This document shows positions 35,761 to 47,400 of a stretch of 64,000 nt of DNA, one piece after another (position 1 is the stretch's first letter; every line of letters starts with the position of its first letter). The stretch is taken from assembly GCF_000516985.1 (NCBI RefSeq), contig NW_006917093.1, positions 1,488,001 through 1,552,000 on the forward strand, written 5' to 3'. Source of the DNA: Pestalotiopsis fici W106-1 (lineage: Eukaryota; Ascomycota; Sordariomycetes; Amphisphaeriales; Sporocadaceae). Both the position numbers and the translations under genes were made by a program. Below the pieces are notes generated by a model. That model saw only the letters and a list, made by a program, of their open reading frames with translations. It ran no database searches and was not told the DNA's origin.

Positions 35761-35778
35761 ATCACATACGTATGTGAT
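35761..35778. repeat. Perfect 18-bp palindrome
   Basis: ATCACATACGTATGTGAT is its own reverse complement. GGTACC words flank it (near 35748 and 35781), so a larger imperfect hairpin is possible. Confidence 0.8.
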
Positions 35779-37232
35779 AGGGTACCGGTGCCACTATTAC
35801 GGCGTGGGCGAGATGATTTTGGGTCCTAGATGTGGGTACGGGATAACAGGGTCCCACAGCGAGAGCCTCCCGGGGGTCCTGACATTGACCTCAACCGAGC
35901 GGATTCAGGGGAATTCTCCATTCTCCTGGACGAACTAAGCAGTAGTCTCTGCCCTAAGGAACTTCTAGAAGGCCAAGAAGAGGCGCCCTGTCAGTCCTGT
36001 TGATCAGAACCTGAATTTTTTTTTCTTCTCGGTTTTGCTATTCCAACACCCCCCCAAGCTGACAACTATCCCGGGCTTCAGCTTTTTTAGTGACACCGTA
36101 TTGTTTGATGGCTTGCCGGGGGGGTTCTTCGTACTGGAAATGACGCCAGGTCTGCTGACTGAACTCTCTGGCACTTTGACCACGTACGTACCGTACCTAC
36201 CTACCTACCTACATACAGCCTGTGCTGTTTATTTCGTACAACTACTACGGCAAATACTACAGACCATTACAGCATATACCTCCCTCAGCCTCCTGCCCTG
36301 TGCCGCACGCAATGGATATGTTGGGGATGTGATGATGACGCCCCGCCATGTCCTTCGGTCCCATCATAGATAAACAAGGGCCATGTGCGGACTTGTTTGC
36401 CGACAGGAGGGAACCACTATGCATTGTTGTCGAGAGGGAATTCCAACGTGAAGCACGCAACAGTACGAATTGGATATTGCTCAATTGAGAACTATACTTT
36501 TATTATTAGACTGACGTTGAACACGAACGCTGCCGAGAAGGGCAAAAAGCAACAAGCAAATTCCCTTGTTCGATGGGTACGGAAATTTACTAGTGGGTGG
36601 CCGGATGGGATTGATGAGTGCGGAACACCATTCGCCGCAGTGACCGATTTTTCTCGTGGATCCGCTCTGGGTGAACATCACATGCGCTGCAGTTTGATAT
36701 GGTTGAAGAAAAAAAGGCGGGTATGTAGGCTGGCAGGGAGGGGCGTTCGCCCATTCAGCAACTAGGTTAGTATTCTGCAGAGCAAACAGACTGCAGTTTT
36801 GTTATCATTTTCCCTCTCCGTATCGTCGTCAGGTGACGCCTCATTCCGCGGTCCCAGGTGATTTAAAGACATGCACGAAGGCATCATCGGAGACGATTAC
36901 GACAGCTGGGGGGGAAGGGTTCTGATGTGTTCTTGCCGGCAGTCATTGGCCAGCGTGCCTGACCGGGTTTGAACGATAAGGGCAAAAGATATGCACGGGA
37001 GATTATTACGACTTGACTCTGCGAGCTGCGAGAGCCTCTATTCGTCTCTCGTGCCTTAAACCTATATTACCTACCCACGTACATACTGGCTGCATACGAC
37101 AGCCGTACGAGGCGTTTCGTCGGAGCCTGGCTTGCCAGGTACAACCGACCGAACCTATTCGTCGTAGTCCACCATAGGAAGAAAAGAGCCGATGCAACGG
37201 AGCGAATGCATGCAAGCAGAAGCCAGCCAGGC

Positions 37233-37256
37233 TTTTTTTTTTTTTTTTTTTGGCCC

Positions 37257-37287
<31 letters not shown>
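37233..37287. repeat. T19 run followed by (GCCA)n microsatellite
   Basis: Nineteen Ts (37233-37251) are followed by about eight GCCA units (37257-37287). In antisense this creates artificial WLAG-repeat frames, which are not genes. Confidence 0.92.
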
Positions 37288-37730
37288 TTTGGGCAAACGT
37301 TCCTGGGTCGAAAAGGGAGATAGACCAGTGAGGGAACCAGACCACCTTTTTGGTCAGCAGGGCTGATCCCTACCGAACCATGTGGCATTTGTGTCGCATC
37401 GAGCTACAAGAATTGCCTATGTAGGCTTAAGCGAGCAAGATATGCAGCGCCGCCGGCGATCCGGTGTGCGCAGCCCAGGAACTACTGGGCAAGAGAGTGC
37501 AGTAGGGGCAAACGATAGTTCTGCTACCTTACTCTAAAAGTACGGTACGACTTGCCCACTCTCCTTGGTTAGGTAATGGGTGAGTAAGGTCATGTCATCT
37601 ACTATGTAGATGCCCAAAGCATGAGTTAGCTAAGGTATAACTACCTAGTAGGTAGGTTGGTGGTTGGAAGTGTATTTGCTAGATGGAATCCATATAGCCT
37701 TGCTGTCGTATTGTACCTTGACAGGTATTT

Positions 37731-37762
37731 GGTGGTGGTGGTGGTGGTGGTGGTGGTGGTGG
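37731..37762. repeat. (GGT)n microsatellite
   Basis: About ten GGT units in a row, degenerating into GGCAGCGGTGGTG. No coding frame is supported across it. Confidence 0.92.
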
Positions 37763-38232
37763 CAGCGGTGGTGATGTATATCGTTTATTGCTGTACCTAT
37801 GGGGTATTGCCAGGTTGCGGTGCCTGTCATACTACTGCCGCCAAATTCGTTTTTCCCCGAGTTTGAGGTTTGTGCGGGATACAGAATTTTTGACAGGGCC
37901 TCTCCTCCTAGACATTATTTTTTTATTTTTTTTATGGCCGCATGGGTCGCCCGTCTGGAAGCAAGCAAGGTCTGCTGATCTCCGACCCGAAGTGCAATCC
38001 GAGGTGATAGCCATGTACATCGTAGTAGTAGAAAAGAGCGGATCGCACAATGGAAATTCTGGCGCTCCAGCGCTTCCGGCCCGGGCGCCCGGTGAAGAGT
38101 TAGCGTCAAGAGCGCCTTGGTGCATGGAACTAAATAACTTGACGGACAACCATTCACTCGGTAAATAAAGTTTCAAAGATGACCAGAGCGACGTGGCGGG
38201 ATGGAGAACGTCAGAGCCAAGTTGACGGAAAA

Positions 38233-38251
38233 CCCCCCCCCCCCCCCCCCC
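38233..38251. repeat. Poly-C run (19 nt)
   Basis: Nineteen consecutive Cs. A long G/C homopolymer is uncommon and is prone to sequencing error and G-quadruplex or i-motif formation. Confidence 0.95.
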
Positions 38252-41200
38252 GGCCCGAGGCTGAAGGTTGCTCGAGGCTGTTCGGATCGAAGCAACAGGC
38301 AAGAAAAGCGCTCACTAGTTCGGGTGTCTGATGTTATGTTTGGCATTGATGAGAGAAGAATCCACGTTTGGTCGTCGTTGTGCAAGCAATGATTAAAACG
38401 CATCTGGCGCTGACCTGGACCAGATAACGGTGCTGGTACTTTTGATGCAGCGACCAGCTCTTTCAGAAAAATGACAGTACAAGGGTATCATTGCAAACAA
38501 CCACGGGTTGCATGCAGGTATATGCAATAGCCTTTTGCCATTGAAGAATCAGAAAAATTGCTGCAGATACTACTTAATACCGTGATGCAGTTGACCTGTT
38601 CACTCATATTCGATGGATCTGGCCGATCTGCTGAGATATATTACGCAGAGGTGGGCGGAACATCACATACTACTGCACTGACTGTAGGCTTTTCTGCGGG
38701 GCATTAGATCTCACCACATCTCCTCTTTAGTTTGTTTTGAATTCTTGGCTGCTCCTCTTTCTTGTTTTCTTTTCTTTTCTTCAGAATTATTATTTTATTG
38801 TTTTTTTTTTTTTAATGATCTCTTTTCCTTGCCGCCTTTATTTTTCCTCCTCTCGCGTGTCCGTTATCTGAACTAAAGTGTGGGCTTCAGATCGATGATT
38901 GGAGACTGGGGCGTGGGACCCCCATGCCGTGTCAAGGTTCCCAGCTTGTCGGTGCCACGAGGCATAGTTTGAGCGGAACGGTTGCCGAGCGTCATGCTCG
39001 CGTCGAAACCCTAGTTAGGTGCAGCAACCAATTCTGTCTTTCCCTGCACAGTCCGTTGCTGGCCAAGGTAACTTGTTTTTTTCTCCCTTCGGGTTGTTTG
39101 CTTTGTTCTACACTTTGACGCTACCATCTAGGTATAGGCTGCTCTTGGTTACCAATACTACGACCAAAAGAGAATTTGTGTGTATTTATTGAATTGACTA
39201 CTGCTGAAAAAAAAAGCAGAACCCTTCTCCAGCTCCTCCCAGCATATACCATGCTTCAACCCGTGGACAGTCCGCGCGCTAGAATGTTTTCTTGCCCCTT
39301 TCAGTATGCCGTGGTGAAAGGGAAGGAAACTGTCGCTCATCAAATTTTGATCCCCGGTGGACAAAGCTGGCTGGCCATCCGTCTCCCCTAAATTGTACCT
39401 GGGGTTATCCTTTCACTCGCATGCAGATGGGGTCATATGACTAAAGCTCCCCTGAATAAATTCCCATACACTACAGTATGAACACTACCTATCTGTAGCG
39501 CTGGCTGGGGAGCATGGCTACCGGGTTGGCTTGTGCCCGCTCTCAGGGGGCTTGGACGTTGATCTGCGACTCCATGATAGTCAGTCCTAGTGAATCTCGC
39601 TTTGTTCTAGAAAAATGACGACGACAGTCTGCATGAAACGGCCACCTCCCCACGCTCGGTGGTGATCTCTGCTGAAAAGATAGGGCTGCTATTGAAATAA
39701 AAATGGGTTTGGCCGCGCCCGTCTGTCTGGTGGTTGCGATGCATTACATGTGGTACACATATATCTATTACGCCCAGCAAGTCGCATTGTCATGATGTGG
39801 ATTGCGCTCAATTCATTCAATGTGATCCTCTCATTTGTCCAGGTCATCGCGGTTTGCGAGCGTCTCGAGAATAGATGTCAATGCCTCCTTGTCTCGGCCT
39901 GCCATCGCTCACCGCTCGTTCCCGTCGCATCATCATTAATGTCCCAGACGGACAACTGTAATTGGTATATGGCATTGCGCTCTGGTGGCGAATTGGGCAG
40001 CTGGTGATGGCGGTAACAATTAAACACAAAAAAAAAAAAAAGTCAAAGTACGAACAGTAATAGTACGTGTGTAGCACGGTCGGTTCTTTGGTGACTTGCC
40101 CGAGATTGATGCGTTCTATCCCCGGATCTCGGGCACAAGACCTCTGGCTCGCAACAAGCTCGACAAGCAGCTCTCATGGTTCATCCCAGGAGAACCGAGA
40201 CAGGTCCAAGCAGATCCCAGGTGCGGAATGGGTACTGCTCTTACGCGGATTTTTTCTAGAAGCAATATGCCAAACCCAGCGTTCGCTGTCGACGCCTGGC
40301 GCTGGTTTCATCTGGGTGCTGGGGCTTGCGTTACCCCAATGGGAACAACCCGAGTGGTCGGATCCAACACGCCGTTGCCCTTTACGCCGCGTCCGTTTCC
40401 TTTCTAGCCTCCAGCTACGAAACAATTGACAGGGAAAATGGGGGAAGCAAGGGGAGACCAAAAAAAAAAAAAAAAAATTGGGATCGAAAAGGAGATGCTA
40501 CTAATAAAGGCAACAGCAGCGCAATAATTGTACACATTGCATAATAGCATACATAGCACAAAGAAAATAGTTGGAGATCATCAATTGACCGGACGTCGCC
40601 GGTACGGAGTAAACCCCGTCTTTGACCCACGAGAGGTCTGTTCTCCTTCTTGGTTCCCTTCTGGAAGAAAGTTGGATCTCAGTGACGAGGAAATGAGTCA
40701 GTGCTTCTCTTTCCGCAATAAAAGAGGCCCATCGACAGAAACCTTCTCGAACAAGGACAGGGCCAGTACTCAGCCCAGAATGGGGAGCCGTCAACTAGCC
40801 AGAGGTTGGCATCGATCCGCCAGTTGGTCCTCCTGTAGCGGGGTCTGAACCAACATTGAGGACTGCTGCTAACCCAGCAAAGCGGAGGTGGAAGAGAGGG
40901 AGAGGAGAACCATTGGCCCAAAGCGGTGAGTTCCAACATCGTCGCGTCAGGGCAGCCGTTCCCTCCGAACCTCCTCATCTTTGCCTGGGGTTTTTTTTTT
41001 CTTCAACAACAAGAAAGGAAAAGAGTGAGAGAAAGAAGAAACAATAGACACACCCAGAAAATGGATCCGATACGGGCCCAAGTATAGTACCTTCGTGATC
41101 GTTGGTACTTTTGAATGCTCTTACCTTCAGGATTGCATATCATGTTGGTTGTACGGCGCATCTAGTGTGTCCATACACCAGGTCTCAGGGATTGCGAGAG

Positions 41201-43440
41201 GGGAAAATCTCACCACGGTACATGGCAAAAGCAATCATGATTTAGGTTTACACATGGAATAATCACATCGCGCCTGCAGCCCACCGCGTGCAGTAATTAA
41301 TGCAACTTGTTTTATTTTATTGACGCGGCGATATAGTTTTTTTTTTCTAGGATTTTTCTTTCTTTTATTCTAACTGGTCTGATTTATTGAAAATTGAAAT
41401 ACTTTCTTCTTCTTGCTCTTTGTCTTCCTTCTCCTCGTCGTCGTCTCTCCTCTCTCGGGGCAGGTTGCCAAGTTCAGGCTATCACATCCACATCTCAAGA
41501 CCCTCATCGGCTCCGCCACCGAAAAAACCGGTGAGAGCATCACGAGATCGCATTTGCAGGGGTTGACGTGCAGCAAACACCGCGACCGAGGAGAGAGATC
41601 TGACGGTTGAACCCAGCTCGGCATGCCCAACTTGCGTAATTCGAAAGACACGGCTGGCAATACTACCTATGTATTTACTGGCCTACCCAAGCAGCCAACC
41701 AACCCACATACCTGATATGATGATCCTTGGGATGGGTAAAAGATGAGATAAGATACGCGCGCAGCGATTCACAGATATGAATGCCGTGTTCCTTCGGAGG
41801 CGTGGTACCCGCTCTCCGGCTGTGGCAGGCCGGGGGCCATGTGAGCAAGCAGCACTGCTTATGAGCGTGCGAGCCAGCCAGTCAGCCCCGTACACACACT
41901 TCTTACATACGCCATATCTCGATAGACTCGATATCGAGGCAGAAAAGCAGCAGCTGCCCAGGAAATAAAATTGGGATAGCGCATTGCAACAAACCACGCA
42001 CCGTTTTTTGCGGCTCGTCACATCCCGCGTCGCCATACATTACCCCCTCCCCTTCCTAATTGCGGTCGGTACGTATCATGGACACAACAATTGATTGATG
42101 CTGTTCGTCATGCAGACGTACGAAGCTCGGTCTGGGCAATTTGTCGTTGCCTACATATCATGTACCTACTTTACCCTACGGCCCTCGTTGTCCCCACGCC
42201 CGACAACGTCGCAATGGGTCGCAAGTGGTCCGCGATAGTTGCCTTATTCTGACCTACCTCGTCCATCGGTCCATCCAAGAAGAAAAATGCTTGGTTGGTT
42301 TGTTGGTTGGTTGGTTACTCGCCTTGCTTGTCGATTCCCTGACTTACATGGTATGTATAGCTTGATGCCCGGTGCCGGGTCGATCATTTGCAAGTGGACG
42401 TGTTTCAACTCAACCGGTGATGCGTTGTCCAAGGGGCTGTGGTGAGCTTTTGGGTACTCTGGTTTCTTTTTTGTACTGGTTTTTTTTTTTAACTCTCCGA
42501 TTCGCCACTCCTTCCACGGCGATTGTGACACCACTCAAGTCCAATGGGAGCGGGCTCGTAGGTTGTGCCAATGTCTGTCTGCGTGCTAGCCGAATTCTTT
42601 TAATTATTATTTTCTTTTTCTTCTTGTTGGGTCTGTGCCCTGCGCTTCGATCACGCCTGCCACGTCTGCATATCAGTCGGCGAAGGATTCAATGGTTTTG
42701 TTTTTATTTTATTCTATTCTGCTTGATTTTATCTTTTTTTTTTTCTCCCTCACGGCGTACCCTCCTTTCCCTGCAGCCAGCCAATGAGATGCGACCAAAA
42801 AGAAAGAGAACAAAACAAAACGCACAGGTCGACCACCAATAGCTGCTGAGAGACGTTCCAGGGGAGCCCAGGCGGCTCGAAATCGACCTTGCATCTTACC
42901 GATGCAGCCTTGAGCGCGCATGCGAAGCAATTATGCATCTGACTGACATCGAACTCTCTGCATTACCTCCCCCAGTCTCGCATGGTCCTGTTAGTCATTA
43001 CTGCATGGAGATATGGAGATCTGACCGAGCGCGGCCAGGTTCGTCACCAATCTTTTGCAGCATCGTGAAGATCGCCAGCGGAGCCCTTAGCAGCAAACGG
43101 TCCCCGCAGCTCGAGAGATGAAGCAAACAATATACTTTCCCGTCAACCGGTGACAAGGTCCGACTGCAGCCAGGGCGACGACGGCCGAACAGCCAGTTCA
43201 TGTCCCCCCGAGGCAATCGCCATCTGTTCGCAACAATAGCCGATGTCCGATCTGCCGACCTATCGTAACCATCGTCGAAAAAAAAATTATTATTTTTTCC
43301 TCTGCCTCGTACTATGAAATCTTTTCCTGGTCATGGGCCTTCTTCTTTACCGCCTATCTATCAATGGCGGCGAACCGCCCGGGAGGGTCTGGCAGTCCTC
43401 CACCGCGCCCAATACGTGAAGCTTTTTCTTTCTTTCTTGT

Positions 43441-44400
43441 CATGATTACTGCCTGACGATCAAGCTCTCATCCAAGCGATTGGTGCAATCAAGGCGACTG
43501 GGCCCAAATCCTAGATTGCTTTTTAAACAATCTATTGCATCTTGTCTGCAGATCGGGCACATGCCATTCCATGAATCACCATAGTATATGGGAAAGGCCT
43601 CAGAAACGTCAGACACAGACAGCTCTCCACAATTCTGGAAGCTACAATATCAGGTTTTGCATGACTTAAACTGCAATCAGGTCACGTTTGGGTTGGTGAC
43701 CAGGCAAGCTTTGACTCCTGCTGCCTTGTAAGCTTCAGGGCACGTCCAGTTGTTGGCCAATTGGGACATGCCACCATCGGTTGGAGTGGGTGTTGCCCTG
43801 GCTAGACGACGTTGAGTCCCTTGCCCGACTGGATCATGTCAGCATCAGCCTGAACCTATCAGATTCCTCTGCAGACTCATAACCAAACCTCGTGGTTGCG
43901 GTAAGAAAAGCATCGACCGCTTCTTACTCAAGTGAACCAATCCCATGATTCAAGGGTTGAAACATCTTTGGTGTCTTCGACGAGGCAACCCCCCTGGCGT
44001 CTAGCCTCTCGTCTGGGGCATGTTCGTGGGAGGACACCCAGGCACGTAGCAGCAATGTCACATCGTCGAGGACAGGCAGTCAATGTGGTCACTTCCACAA
44101 GAATGCTGCTAGCTTACAAGCTCACACCGACGAGTCCAAGATCCTGGACGACAACCGTGGGTCGATGCATTGTGGACCCATGGCATGTGGCATAGAACTC
44201 AGCCTTGCAGCTGGGGGAGAGGGATCATTCCCGTCGATAGATTGCACCGTGGGGTCAGACGGCAGCACCGCCTCGGGCCGCTACGGACTGGGCGTAGCCT
44301 TCTGCAGGTTGTCAATCTTCTCGCCGTCTACTTCATAACTGTATCTCATGCGGCTAGGGGCGACGATTAGGATATCGGAAAAGATTTCTCGTCAGATGAC
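43441..44400 (-). pseudogene. Possible relic of a cysteine-rich secreted protein gene
   Basis: On the minus strand several frames read like protein but are broken by stops and shifts. From high to low coordinates they include FSDILIVAPSRMRYSYEVDG, then TTLTACPRRCDIAATCL...CLVEDTKDVSTLESWDWF, then ADADMIQSGKGLNVV, ATPTPTDGGMSQLANNWTCP, and finally YYGDSWNGMCPICRQDAIDC before a stop at 43448-43446. The Thr-Pro linker (TPTPTDGGM) and Cys spacing faintly recall linkers between fungal LysM modules, but no module is convincing. Splice-like signals occur between some pieces (GTAAGA...GATAG), so a multi-exon gene with sequence errors is an alternative. No single frame joins the pieces. Confidence 0.25.
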
Positions 44401-47400
44401 CTGCATTCCAGACCGAAAGCTAATTCATTGCCGTCAGAACAGCAGCCGCAAAGGCTTCCTGTTGTCATATGGCTGTCAAGATTCCTTGATCTGACTACGC
44501 TCCCCTTCATACCCAAACAACACCACTCGGCTGGCATGTTCGCCATCGGTAATTTTGGAGAACTTTACTTTGTCCAGCAGCAGACCTCGACTCAACCTAC
44601 CTCAGGAGCTTTTTGAATCACGTCCTGCCTGCTGCCCCGTCTTATTGCATAGTTGGGGTATCTCACTGACCAGTGCTCCTACTTTGAAACGTGGCCTGGC
44701 TCACGCATGCTAGACCACTACCTAGGTCATAGAGAGTATGGCGTCGCAAACACTTTCCCAGGGACTAATCGAGTGTTTGTATTCTGTCATGGTCCCTAGT
44801 TCTTGTCTGGGACATGAATTTCAGATGGCCAAAGCAAGAAGCCTGACTGGTGTACCACTTCTGCATGTTGTCGACAGGGCATGGATTCTTGTTGGGCTCT
44901 ATGTATGCACCTACACCGTGCGTCCGCTGTCGCACTGACTCCAAACAGCCATTCGGGGCTGCTCGTATTTCCTCTTTTGTCAACGACCGCAACATCTCTC
45001 GGCATTGAAATTTAATATCGCAGTGGTCTCATCTTGTACTACATCAGGTCACCAAGTCCCTTCGGGCGGGTTTCTTCTCACCGGTCAACTCCTCGTCGTC
45101 TGACTCTCCCAGAACCGCCAACAACGTGGGACTGTGTTTCTCGGGGCTTGGCCGCTGAATGTCACGTCTCAAATCGAATGATCGCAGGCTATATCGGTAT
45201 CGAGTTTACAACTATAGTCTATCAAGCGAAACGACACTATAAGCGCTAGTCTCTCTGAGCCCTTGTAGCCTGTCGTGGTGAGATGGCGTTGAGCTGCAGG
45301 CTGGGCTGGATGCATCGTTGGCACTATCCGCGTAGAGGATCCAGCGTGGCTGCTATTGACTCATATCCATGATGATCGGCGGCATGACCTATACGTCATG
45401 CCTTTCGTCAACGGTCTGCCTCCAGTCTGACAAACATTGGCTTTCAGGATCAATAGGCTTCGCTCAAAAGGGCGTATCTACTGGGGCTGAGACTTGGTCG
45501 AGGAACTAAGTAATATGAGACCCCAGAATACCATCCCGACTTGTCCAGCTGCAGGTGAACTAGCTTGAAGACCTAGTAATTGGACCATGGATGTCAGTGG
45601 ATGTTTGCAAGGGCCTCGTTCATTCCCAGGGGCACGCTGACCCAAGACGTTTCGCGGAATGGGGGCCGGGCAGGCGTGGAGACGGTGCTGCCAAACTACG
45701 GCACAACCTTTGTGGTATTCCCGTATTCCCGCAAGTGTACAGTGAGGGTGGATAGACTACCTGAAACCCATCTTCCAGCTGGGCAAGCACTGATATCAAG
45801 TCTCTTGAATAAGCTGAACAGGTATCGGTCTTGGGGGGAGGAGGATCTGGGCTGGCCCGCATCTTGAAAGCACGGTTCACATCGTGGTATATGTTGAGCT
45901 GGTACCCAGCATCAAACCCGGTCTTTATCTAGCCTTGAACAGGGCCTGTGGCATTCCATAATCACGACCCTGTCGACGTTACACAAGAATATGCTAACAT
46001 GATTTGGGGCCAGCCAATATGGAACAAGAGCCGCTGTCCTATATGTCGTCGTTGTTGCGGTGTCGAAATAGCCTTGTTTGACCAAAGGTAAGTTTTTCAA
46101 GAATGGCGCTGCGTGGATCAAATGGATTAATACTCCCAAGTAATATGAATTGCAACGGGAGATTATTAATTATGTTGACGACAGGGCTGTACTATGTAGC
46201 GCCTGGCGCTTCCGAGGCAGCTGAGCCCACCTAGCTACGGAACTACTATACGAACCTATGCGAAGTCCTGGCACAGCGTTCCGTCTTTCTGGGTAAATAG
46301 TCTCCGGACCTGCTTCCGGTATGATGACTGGCCATGCTAGTAGCACTTTTTAAAGTGGTACAAAGGCAAGATCCACCGCAACTATTCTCTCATGTTTACA
46401 CAGTAACATACTTGTCGTGTTCAGTGCTCTTCCGATCAATTTGGGTCATCTCGCACAGGCCTCCGAGACCTTGAGGGTTTCCAATCCGACCTTTCCGCTT
46501 CGATGAAAACCTGCATCGAGGATGAGCGGGCGGACGCGCATCGCTTGTGCCATAATGGCTGCCTTAACGGGAGGCAGCAGGAGCAGCGGCCGTGTGGCAT
46601 CAGCTTCGCCTCCTGGGCTGCTGCGACCCCTAGAGAGAGAGGCATAACGGGGTATTAGCAATGAAATGTTCAAGGTACAGATACTGCGTAAGCCCGAGGA
46701 CTTGCCGGTCCACCCCCAGAGTCTCCCGGATGCGGTCACCGTATTTGCCTCCGCCCAGAACGGGATAAACGCTTATGAAGCCGAAGCTGACGATCCCTCC
46801 CCCCGTCGGTGTGTCTTGTAATAATGATACGACTGCGCCTTTGCCTATACCTCCTACCTCCAACATTCCCACAAGGCTGATGGGGGGCTTTTTTAGAAAG
46901 GTCACTGCATTAGAGCCGTCTGACTTATTACCCCTGCTTCGCACTTAGCTCCTTTCCAGATTAAGACTTACACTGCCTATCGTGTATTTCCACCTATCTA
47001 CATGACGGCCAAGCAATAAATGGACAGCCGCTAATAAGCCTCAACCCTTGAAACCCACTACTGCTACTAATGTTGTGAACGTGGGCGGGACCCCCCTGGC
47101 GAAAAAGATAACCACCCGCGATACCACGGAGCCGACTATTTGGTACCGAGACAAAGGCACCCTTGGACATTCCGGGGTTGCAATCCCGGGGATGGAGTCA
47201 CTCTCCCCCTCGTTGTCTCTCTCTCTTTTTAGTGGTGATTCATGAACAAGTAGGTAGCCATGCCTTGGCCCAAATCCCCCATCCCCTCCCCTCCCCTGAC
47301 AAGCGCAGCCTTTGTGCGAGCAGTCCAATAGGAGGATTTGAATCAGACAACCTTGCAAAAATGCACGTAGTGCTGATCTGCCGTTCGATAGACATTATTT

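Larger units (their letters stand above)
32426..43440. other. ORF-poor interval, low-complexity DNA
   Basis: About 11 kb without a frame that has domain signal, splice-linked continuation or paralogue support. Dense homopolymers, C/T-rich tracts, TAGGTAGG islands (near 34226, 36197 and 37648) and microsatellites are listed separately. The base pattern resembles long untranslated leaders or intergenic DNA of regulatory loci, but no coding gene can be tied to it. Confidence 0.5.

Noticed and set aside
37006..37388. Three overlapping minus-strand frames with WLAG repeats
   Set aside because: Translation products of the GCCA microsatellite and the T19 run.
42372..42842. 156-codon plus-strand Phe/Leu-rich frame
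   Set aside because: Built from pyrimidine tracts; no TM topology consistent with a family and no paralogue.
43575..43730. Faint 5S rRNA-like words (ACCATAG ... GGTTGGTGACCA)
   Set aside because: Spacing is about 30 nt too long and internal promoter boxes are not matched.
47165..47200. Hairpin-like CCGGGGTTGCAATCCCGGGG resembling a tRNA T-arm
   Set aside because: The loop lacks the invariant TTC and there is no matching tRNA body upstream.
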